DNA from: Paraconexibacter sp040581415
GTDB taxonomy: Bacteria > Actinomycetota > Thermoleophilia > Solirubrobacterales > Solirubrobacteraceae
Direction: 5' to 3'
Assembly: GCF_040581415.1 (NCBI RefSeq)
Contig: NZ_CP114014.1
Location: 4,588,001 to 4,652,000 of the forward strand
DNA length: 64,000 bases
Of this stretch, positions 1-6,675 are shown one piece after another. The translations under genes were made by a program, and so were the position numbers. The notes below the pieces were generated by a model. It made no database searches, had not been told where the DNA came from, and saw only the letters and a list, made by a program, of their open reading frames with translations. Each line of letters opens with the position of its first letter. The stretch's first letter is position 1.

Positions 1-48
1 GTCATCGAGTTCGTCAAGGTGGACGGCGAGTGGCTGGTCAGCGGCTGA
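1..48 (+). CDS. 3' end of an upstream gene (partial)
   Basis: Frame 1 is open from the window edge to a TGA at 46-48 and encodes VIEFVKVDGEWLVSG. The pattern hydrophobic-x-x-DGEW-x-hydrophobic resembles the last strand of NTF2/SnoaL-like folds, but 15 residues are too few to assign a family. The gene starts outside the window. Confidence 0.5.
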   Translation, partial: VIEFVKVDGEWLVSG

Positions 49-108
49 CGCGCCACCCGCCGGGTCCGGCGGCAGGAGGGCAACTTCGGGCCCCGAACCC
101 GGGTTGCA

Positions 109-1653
109 GTGCCGATGGTCTCGCGGACTCCACAGATCCAGGCCGGCCGGCGCCGGCTCGCACGCAGGGCGGCGTCCGTCCTGCTCCTGACCGCGGTCGG
201 CGGCGGCCTGCCGGCGGCCGCCGAGGCCGAGGCGGCCTCGCGCACCCCGGTGATCACGGTCATCCGCTGCGTCCCGGCCGGGAGCGCGGCGTGCGCCGGC
301 GGGGTGGCCGTCGCGCCGGGTCGGCTGCTGCAGTTCAGCGGGCGGCGCCTGCGCGACGGGATGCGGGTCAGCTTCCGCTGGCCGACGGGCGCGCTGGCGA
401 CCAAGCTCCGCAGCGACCGCAACGGCTACACCGCGCGGGTGCCCGTCGGCACGCGCGCCGGGTCGGTCACGGTGACCGTCACCGACGGCGCCGGCCGCCG
501 CTCGGCGGCGAAGCGCATCCGCGTGCTCGCCGGCGGGTCGACTCCGGCCCGGGCGCCGGTCGTCAGCGGGCTGCCTGACAGCTTCGCGGGCCACGGCATG
601 TGGATCTGGGAGCTCCCCAAGACCGAGGGCGGGAGCGTCGCGGCGATCGCCCGCCGCGCCACCGCGGCCGGGTTCAAGACCGTGTTCGTCAAGGCCGCCG
701 ACGGCCGCAACGTGTGGCGGCAGTTCACACCCGCGCTGATCACCACCCTGAAGGCGGCCGGGCTGCGCGTCTGCGGCTGGCAGTTCGTCTACGGCTCCTA
801 CCCGACCGGCGAGGCGGCCGCGGCCGTCGAGGCCGTCAGGCGCGGGGCGGACTGCTTCGTCGTCGACGCCGAGACGCAGTACGAGGGTCGCTACTCGGCG
901 GCGTCCACCTACATGAAAGCGCTGCGCGCCGGCGTCGGGGCGGCCTACCCGCTGGCGCTGACCTCGTTCCCGTACGTCGACTACCACCCGTCGCTGCCGT
1001 ACTCGGTCTTCCTCGGTCCGGGCATGGCGCAGGTCAACCAGCCGCAGGTGTACTGGAAGGACATCGGCGGGACCGTGGACGCGGTGAGCGCCCGGACATT
1101 CGCGCAGAACCGGCCGTACGGCGTGCCGATCGCGCCGCTCGGCCAGACCTACCAGAAGCCCGCGGCGTCGGAGCTGCAGCGCTTCCGCCAGGTCTGGCTG
1201 TCCTACGGGGCGGGCGGGCTGTCGTGGTGGGACTGGCAGGAGACGACGGACGCTGCCTTCACGACGCTGGCGGCCCCCGTCCCCGCGCCCATCACGCTGC
1301 CCGACCCGGGCTGGCCGGTGCTGCGCAAGGGCAGCAAGGGCGACCAGGTCGTCTGGCTGCAGCAGCACCTCACCACGTTCGCCCCGGCCGTGAAGGTCAA
1401 CGGCAGCTTCGACGCCGCGACCGTCGCGGCGGTCAAGGCGCTGCAGACCGCACGCGGCTTCACGCCGTCCGGGCAGACCGACCCCGCGACCTGGCAGGCG
1501 GTGCTGCTCGAGCCGAACGTCCCGATCGACTGGTCCGGGCGCAAGGCCCCGGCGGCCCCGCGCACGGCGGCAACGACCACGGCGCTGCGGTCGGCTGCGG
1601 GCGCCCCGCGGACGGACATCCCGACGCAGGGCTTCGGCGGCGCGGGCGGGTAG
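109..1653 (+). CDS. Secreted protein with glycoside-hydrolase-like TIM barrel and peptidoglycan-binding domain
   Basis: A 514-residue exported protein. The N-terminus is Arg-rich then hydrophobic (RRLARRAASVLLLTAVGGG) and ends in an Ala-rich cleavage region near residue 44, a signal peptide. Residues about 45-150 look like a small beta-sandwich (IPT/filamin style). Residues about 160-395, from GHGMWIWELPKTEGG, resemble DUF1906/Rv2525c-type glycoside-hydrolase-like barrels. Residues about 400-465 (LRKGSKGDQVVWLQQHL) are a PG_binding_1 domain, so a cell-wall role is likely. The Ala/Thr-rich tail is disordered. Start is GTG at 109 or ATG at 115; no close ribosome-binding site helps choose. Catalytic activity is not established. 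Confidence 0.85.
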   Translation: MPMVSRTPQIQAGRRRLARRAASVLLLTAVGGGLPAAAEAEAASRTPVITVIRCVPAGSAACAGGVAVAPGRLLQFSGRRLRDGMRVSFRWPTGALATKLRSDRNGYTARVPVGTRAGSVTVTVTDGAGRRSAAKRIRVLAGGSTPARAPVVSGLPDSFAGHGMWIWELPKTEGGSVAAIARRATAAGFKTVFVKAADGRNVWRQFTPALITTLKAAGLRVCGWQFVYGSYPTGEAAAAVEAVRRGADCFVVDAETQYEGRYSAASTYMKALRAGVGAAYPLALTSFPYVDYHPSLPYSVFLGPGMAQVNQPQVYWKDIGGTVDAVSARTFAQNRPYGVPIAPLGQTYQKPAASELQRFRQVWLSYGAGGLSWWDWQETTDAAFTTLAAPVPAPITLPDPGWPVLRKGSKGDQVVWLQQHLTTFAPAVKVNGSFDAATVAAVKALQTARGFTPSGQTDPATWQAVLLEPNVPIDWSGRKAPAAPRTAATTTALRSAAGAPRTDIPTQGFGGAGG

Positions 1654-1993
1654 CGCAGTCGTAGCCCCGGGTGCCGAGCGGGGTTGTCCCCGGACGATGG
1701 AGCGACGGCCTTCCCGGAACGCGAAACGGCCTCAACGACGGCGCGCTCGCGACGGTCGGCCGTGCGGACCTTGGTGACCGCGAGTGGGCCGGGGGCAGGA
1801 ACCGTGGGGGGCGGGCGCGACCGTGCGCGCAACGCGCGGACGGTCTGGCGGACCTGACCCGTCGAATCCTCCGCGCGTCCAAGCCGGCGCCGGCTGCGTG
1901 GAGGCTCCCGCGGGCCTGTCCCGTCGAATCCTCCGAGCGTGCGCCAGCGGCGGGGCGGCGGGGCGGCGGCGGCCGGTGGCGTTGTGCCGGGCT

Positions 1994-2216
1994 GGGAGCC
2001 GTGCGATCCACCTCTCGCCCCGCCCGGCAGCAGCCAGTGGCATTCCACCCGGCCGGGAGCCGTGCCATCCACCACTCGCCCCGCCCGGCAGCAGCCAGTG
2101 GCATTCCACCCGGCCGGGAGCCGTGCCATCCACCACTCGCCCCGCCCGGCAGCAGCCAGTGGCATTCCACCCGGCCTGGGAGCCGTGCGATCCACCACCC
2201 GCCCAACCGGCCAGCC
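1994..2216. repeat. 61-bp tandem repeat array (3.6 units)
   Basis: Units start at GGGAGCCGTGC at 1994, 2055, 2116 and 2178. The first two spacings are 61 bp and the third is 62, owing to one extra T. Each unit contains GATCCACCACTCGCC-like and CAGTGGCATTCCACC-like segments. The reverse complement is homologous to the 60-bp array at 26961-27270, so this belongs to a dispersed family. Confidence 0.9.
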
Positions 2217-2316
2217 GCCCGCCCCACGCCCCGCACGCGAGACCCCGCAACGTCCCAGCGCTCACCGCCGTCAACAGCCCGCCGTTCTCAAAGCCGCCGC
2301 TACCGGGGCAGTCTTC

Positions 2317-2470
2317 GGCGTCAGCGCCACCGACCCCCGACCACCAGGCGCTCGGCGTCAGCGCCACCGACCCCCGACCACCAGGCGCTCGGCGTCAGCG
2401 CCATCGACCCCCGACCACCAGGCCCTCAGCGCCACCGACCCCCGACCACCCGGCCCCCGCGTCAGCGCCC
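2317..2470. repeat. 37-bp tandem repeat array
   Basis: The motif GGCGTCAGCGCCACCGACCC starts at 2317, 2354 and 2391, an exact 37-bp period, followed by degenerate copies to about 2470. The segment GCTCGGCGTCAGCGCCAC also occurs once in reverse complement near 26770, again beside the 60-bp family, so the two repeats belong to one compound locus type. Confidence 0.85.
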
Positions 2471-2560
2471 AAGACCACAAAGGCCGCTACGCGCAACGCG
2501 TCCGGCCTGACCGACGACACGCGCGGCGCGCCCCCGGGCCCGCCTGGGTACGCTCGGAAA

Positions 2561-3775
2561 GTGTCCGGCCAGACCTCCGACCGCATCAAGAACGCGATCC
2601 TGCCCGTGATGATCGTGTCGCTAGCGATCGGGTCCTACGTCAAGAACGACGACGGGGGCGACAGCCGCGCTGCCACCACGGCCGCGCCCAGCACGGCACC
2701 CGCAGCGACGACGCCCGCCGAGCTGCCGCGCACCGCGACCACCCCGGCCGCCACCACCACCCCGGCGACAGCCCAATCGGCCCAGAAGGCCCAGAAGGCG
2801 CTGCCCGTCGACAAGGCCCTCGGTCAGACCCTGGCCGGCAGCTATCTCGGACCCACTCCCTCCGACGCGCTCCTGGGCCGGATCCGCCGCGGCGAGCTCG
2901 GCTCGGTGATCCTGTTCGCGGGCAACGTCAGCGGCGGCATCACGCGCACCCGCGCGGCCGTCGACCGCATGCAGGACGCGGCGAAGGCCGGCGGCAACCC
3001 GCCCCTGCTCGTGATGACCGATCAGGAGGGCGGCATCGTCAAGCGCCTCCCCGGGCCGCCCGACCGCGCCGCCGCGAGCATGACCAGCGCGAGCGTCGCG
3101 CAGGCCCAGGGCAAGGCCACCGGCCGGTTGCTGCGCAAGGCCGGCGTGAACTTCGACCTCGCCCCCGTCGTCGACGTCAAGCGCGTCAAAGGCTCGTTCC
3201 TCGGCACGCGCGCCTTCGCGACCGACCCCGTCCGCGTCGCCCAGCGCGCCTGCGCGTTCGCCGCCGGCCTGCGCACCGCCGGCGTCGGCGCGGCGCTCAA
3301 GCACTTCCCGGGGCTCGGGCGCGCGAGCGGCAACACCGACGACGGCCGCATCACCATCACGTCGAGCGCCGCCACGATCCGCAGCGACTACGCCCCGTAC
3401 GAGCGCTGTGCCGGGGCCGGCCGCACGGCGGTGATGATGAGCAACGCGACCTACCCGAAGCTCCTGGACCCGGACGCCCCGGCAGTCCTCACCGCCGCCA
3501 CCTACTCGCGGGAGCTCGGGCGCGCCGGCGTCCCCGACAGCGCCCTCACGATCAGCGACGACCTCAACGCCGCCGCGATCAACGGGCGTGAACGACCTGG
3601 CCACCGGGCGCTCGTCGCGGGCCTGGACCTGCTGCTCTACGCCGGTGACCCCGGGGCGTCCGCGTTCGCCTACACCAAGCTGCTGGCGGAGCTGAAGGCC
3701 GGTGACCTGCCCGCGGCGCGCGTCCGCGACGCCGCCGCAGCCGTCCTGCGGTTCAAGGCGCAGCTCCCGGACTGA
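2561..3775 (+). CDS. Membrane-anchored or secreted glycoside hydrolase family 3 protein (NagZ-like)
   Basis: 404 residues from GTG 2561. A hydrophobic segment near residues 13-27 (ILPVMIVSLAIGSYV) is a signal anchor, followed by a long Ala/Thr/Pro linker to about residue 80. The GH3 barrel follows: MTDQEGGIVKRLPG, LAPVVDV, and the NagZ-type KHFPGLG loop. TISDDLN carries the expected nucleophile Asp. NagZ enzymes release N-acetylglucosamine from peptidoglycan fragments; here the enzyme would act outside the membrane. The catalytic loop reads KHFPGLGRAS where KHFPGHG-D/S is usual, so the first His position is Leu. Its 3' end overlaps the convergent trmL by 23 bp. Confidence 0.85.
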   Translation: MSGQTSDRIKNAILPVMIVSLAIGSYVKNDDGGDSRAATTAAPSTAPAATTPAELPRTATTPAATTTPATAQSAQKAQKALPVDKALGQTLAGSYLGPTPSDALLGRIRRGELGSVILFAGNVSGGITRTRAAVDRMQDAAKAGGNPPLLVMTDQEGGIVKRLPGPPDRAAASMTSASVAQAQGKATGRLLRKAGVNFDLAPVVDVKRVKGSFLGTRAFATDPVRVAQRACAFAAGLRTAGVGAALKHFPGLGRASGNTDDGRITITSSAATIRSDYAPYERCAGAGRTAVMMSNATYPKLLDPDAPAVLTAATYSRELGRAGVPDSALTISDDLNAAAINGRERPGHRALVAGLDLLLYAGDPGASAFAYTKLLAELKAGDLPAARVRDAAAAVLRFKAQLPD

Positions 3776-4247
3776 CGGCGCCCGGCCCGGCGCCCGCGAA
3801 CCCGAGCTGCCGCCAGGCCTCGTAGGCCGCGATCGCGACGCTGTTGCTGAGGTTCAGCGAGCGACGACCCTCGAGCATCGGGATCCGCAGCCGGTCGGTC
3901 ACCGCACCGTCGGACAGCACGGCGTCCGGCAGCCCGCTCGGCTCGGGGCCGAACAGCAGGACGTCGCCGCGCGCGTAGGCCACGTCGACGTAGGAGCGCG
4001 TCGCGTGGGTCGTGAACGCGAAGACGCGCGCGGGCAGCAGCGCCGACCAGGCCGCCGGCAGGTCCGGGTGCACGGTCAGACTCGCCAGGTCGTGGTAGTC
4101 CAGGCCCGCCCGGCGCAGGTTCGCGTCCGTGAGGTCGAAGCCGAGCGGCTCGACCAGATGCAGCTCGGCGCCCGTCGCCGCCGCCAGCCGGATGGCGTTG
4201 CCCGTGTTGCCCGGGATGCGCGGCTCGTAGAAGAGGATCCGGATCAC
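3753..4247 (-). CDS. trmL: tRNA (cytidine/uridine-34-2'-O)-methyltransferase
   Basis: 164 residues from GTG 4247, the usual length for the TrmL SPOUT family. It transfers a methyl group from S-adenosylmethionine to the wobble ribose of tRNA-Leu. Visible SPOUT features are the N-terminal FYEPRIPGNTGNAIR, the LLFGPEPSGLP glycine loop, and the C-terminal knot segment IPMLEGRRSLNLSNSVAI with the NLSNSVA signature. The start overlaps the stop of the upstream thiamine-binding gene by four bases (GTGA), which indicates translational coupling and fixes the start. The last 10-15 residues are a Gly/Ala/Pro extension overlapping the GH3 gene. Confidence 0.93.
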   Translation of the reverse strand: MIRILFYEPRIPGNTGNAIRLAAATGAELHLVEPLGFDLTDANLRRAGLDYHDLASLTVHPDLPAAWSALLPARVFAFTTHATRSYVDVAYARGDVLLFGPEPSGLPDAVLSDGAVTDRLRIPMLEGRRSLNLSNSVAIAAYEAWRQLGFAGAGPGAVSPGAAP

Positions 4248-4561
4248 GCCGGCGGCTCCGCGGCCAGCCGCCGCTCCACGGACGCCACCTTGTCCGCCAG
4301 CGACTGCTCCTTGTCGCGGCGCTCGTCGAGCTTCAGGACGGTGTAGACACGCGGGATCCCCAGCTCGAACGGGACGCCGTGCAGCTCCCCCACGACCGCG
4401 AGGATGTCCTGCGTCGAGCCCTCCAGCGACGTCCCCATGGCGTGCATCGCGTAGCCCACGCGGTCCTGCGCGGCCAGCCGGCGCTGGATCTCCGCGATGT
4501 ACGCGCTCGCGCTCGGGTCGGGCCGCCCGAGGGCGAGGATGGTGAGGTCGGCAGTGGCCAT
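4244..4561 (-). CDS. MTH1187-family thiamine-binding protein
   Basis: 105 residues from ATG 4561. Sequence features match the small MTH1187/YqgV (DUF77) ferredoxin-like family: a strand ADLTILALGRPD, then IAEIQRRLAAQDRVGYAMHAMGTSLEG, then DILAVVGELHGVPFELGIPRVYTVLKLDERRDK. Structures of relatives bind thiamine or HMP-like ligands in the cytoplasm; the physiological role is unclear. It forms a two-gene unit with trmL (GTGA overlap). The pairing suggests co-transcription rather than a shared pathway. Confidence 0.88.
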   Translation of the reverse strand: MATADLTILALGRPDPSASAYIAEIQRRLAAQDRVGYAMHAMGTSLEGSTQDILAVVGELHGVPFELGIPRVYTVLKLDERRDKEQSLADKVASVERRLAAEPPA

Positions 4562-4614
4562 GGTCCGACACGGTACGGCCCCTTGGCGACCGGCCGGTGC
4601 GGGAGGATGCACCG

Positions 4615-6654
4615 GTGTCGAAGCCGTCGTCCGAAGCCGACCCCGCCGCTCCCGACCCGGGCGCGCGGATCGCCGAGCTCGCCGCCGAGGTCCAGCGGCT
4701 GAACGACCTCTATTACGGAACCGGCGACTCCCCCGTCCCGGACGCGGAGTTCGACGCCGTCAAGGACGAGCTCGCCGCGCTCGTCGCCGAGCATCCCGAC
4801 CTGGCCCCCGCGGACAACCCGCTCGACAAGGTCAACCAGCCGTCGCAGTTGACCGGCCCGACGATCCGCCACGCGCGGCCGATGCTGTCGCTCGCGAAGG
4901 CGAACACGGACGAGCAGATCCGTGCGTTCTGCGACCGCTTCCCCGGCAAGGTGTTCCGCGTGTCGGAGAAGCTCGACGGCCTGTCGCTGAGCGTGGTCTT
5001 CCAGGACGGGAAGCTCGACTACGTCGCCACCCGCGGCACCGGGGACGTCGGCGAGCTCGTCACCGACAAGGTCCGGCACGTCATCCCGGACCTGCCGCAC
5101 ACCGTCACCGGGGACGGCCGCATCGAGGTCCGCGGCGAGGCCGTGATGCTGCGCTCGATCTGGACGGCCTACAACGAGGCCCATCCGGACAAGATCCTCA
5201 CCAACCCCCGCAGCGGCGCCGCGGGGACGCTGATGCAGAAGGACCCCGTGGCGGCCGCCGCCGCGAACCGGCTGCTGCGGTTCTTCGCGTTCGGCGCCGA
5301 CCGGGACGGCACCGCGGTCGACGTGGACTCGCTCGGCGGCAGGATCGTGGACGCGGCGACCGTGGTCTGCGACGACGCGGACGCCGTCATCGCGCAGATC
5401 ACGGCCATCGGCGAGCGCCGAGACGGCTTGGACTACGACATCGACGGCGCGGTCGTCCGCCTGCACGACCCGGCGGAGTTCGACGCCGCGGGCTACAACT
5501 CGGCCGAGCCGCGCGGTGCGATCGCCTTCAAGTACCCGCCCGAGGAGCGCACCACGAAGCTCCTGGGCGTCGAGTGGCAGGTGGGCAAGGTCGGCCGAAT
5601 CGCCCCCCGCGCCCGCGTCGCCCCGGTCTTCGTCGGCGGCGTCACGGTCGAGAACATCACGCTCCACAACCCGCGCCTGATCCGCGAGCGGGACCTGCGC
5701 ATCGGCGACACCGTGGCCGTCGTCCGGCGCGGCGACGTGATCCCGTTCGCCGGCCGCGCCATCGTCGAGGACCGCGACGGCAGCGAGGTCGTGATCGAGC
5801 CGCCCACCCACTGCCCCTCGTGCAAGGAGGAGCTCGAGGTCCGCGGCACCGGCGAGGAACGCTGGTGCGCGAACCTGCAGTGCCCCGCCCAGGTCACGCG
5901 CCGGCTGATGCACTGGGCGTCGCGCCCCGCGGCCGACATGGAGGGCGTCGGAGACGTCTGGATCGAGCGCCTCGCCGACGAGGGCGTCCTGCAGACCCGC
6001 GCCGACTTCTACCGCCTGACCGTCGAGCAGATGCTCGCCTACGAGCGCATGGGCGAGACGTCCGCGAAGAACATGATCGACGCGATCGAGCGGACGAAAG
6101 GCCTCGGGCTGCGCCGCGCGCTGATCGGCCTCGCGATCCCGATGGCGTCCGACGGGACGGCGAAGCGCCTGTGCCTGGCGGGCTACGAGCGCCTCGAGGA
6201 CATCGTGGCCGCCACCGAGGAGGAGCTCGTCGCCATCCGCGACATCGGCCCGAAGGTCGCCGAGTCGCTCGTGTCGTTCTTCCGGCGTGAGGTCGTCGTG
6301 ACCGAGGTCGCCGCGCTGCGCGAGCTCGGCGTCTCGCTCGACGTCCTCGACGAGGACCGGCCCGTCGACGTCGCCGCCGCGGCCGACTCGCCGCTGAAGG
6401 GCGCGACCGTCGTGGTGACCGGGGCGTTCACGCACGGCGTCACCGGCGCGAAGATCAGCCGGCCGGACCTGACGCGCCTGGTCGAGCAGGCCGGGGCGAC
6501 GGCGTCCTCGTCCGTCTCGAGCACCACCACCTACCTGCTGGCGGGCGCGAACGTCGGCGCCGCGAAGACCGACAAGGCCGAGAAGCTCGGCGTGACCGTG
6601 GTCGGCCCCGACGAGCTCTGGGGCTGGCTGAAGGACGCGGGCGTCGCCGGCTGA
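4615..6654 (+). CDS. ligA: NAD-dependent DNA ligase
   Basis: 679 residues, full length for LigA, which seals nicks in replication and repair using NAD. Domains in order: Ia region to about residue 75; adenylation domain with the active-site lysine in SEKLDGLSL near residue 119; OB fold with GKVGRIAPRARVAPV; a Zn finger with CPSC at about 401 and two further cysteines near 418-424; helix-hairpin-helix repeats (DIGPKVAESLVSFF); and a BRCT domain from about 594. The start is GTG 4615, preceded at eight bases by GGGAGG (4601-4606). TRGTGDVGE replaces the more common TRGDGxxGE; otherwise it looks intact. It is divergent from the thiamine-binding gene. Confidence 0.96.
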   Translation: MSKPSSEADPAAPDPGARIAELAAEVQRLNDLYYGTGDSPVPDAEFDAVKDELAALVAEHPDLAPADNPLDKVNQPSQLTGPTIRHARPMLSLAKANTDEQIRAFCDRFPGKVFRVSEKLDGLSLSVVFQDGKLDYVATRGTGDVGELVTDKVRHVIPDLPHTVTGDGRIEVRGEAVMLRSIWTAYNEAHPDKILTNPRSGAAGTLMQKDPVAAAAANRLLRFFAFGADRDGTAVDVDSLGGRIVDAATVVCDDADAVIAQITAIGERRDGLDYDIDGAVVRLHDPAEFDAAGYNSAEPRGAIAFKYPPEERTTKLLGVEWQVGKVGRIAPRARVAPVFVGGVTVENITLHNPRLIRERDLRIGDTVAVVRRGDVIPFAGRAIVEDRDGSEVVIEPPTHCPSCKEELEVRGTGEERWCANLQCPAQVTRRLMHWASRPAADMEGVGDVWIERLADEGVLQTRADFYRLTVEQMLAYERMGETSAKNMIDAIERTKGLGLRRALIGLAIPMASDGTAKRLCLAGYERLEDIVAATEEELVAIRDIGPKVAESLVSFFRREVVVTEVAALRELGVSLDVLDEDRPVDVAAAADSPLKGATVVVTGAFTHGVTGAKISRPDLTRLVEQAGATASSSVSSTTTYLLAGANVGAAKTDKAEKLGVTVVGPDELWGWLKDAGVAG

Positions 6655-6675
6655 CCCGCCGCCGCCCGGCAGCCC

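Larger units (their letters stand above)
1654..2560. other. Non-coding repeat-rich spacer
   Basis: About 900 bp without a convincing gene. Open frames here run through tandem repeats and have no family signature. It holds a 61-bp array at 1994-2216 and a 37-bp array at 2317-2470, both listed separately. The first 330 bp (1654-1990) contain only short GC-rich inverted repeats. Confidence 0.6.

Noticed and set aside
1994..2470. CRISPR array
   Set aside because: The units are contiguous tandem repeats without unique spacers, and no cas genes are nearby.
4333..6435. 700-codon minus-strand frame across ligA
   Set aside because: Antisense shadow of ligA with no recognisable domain.
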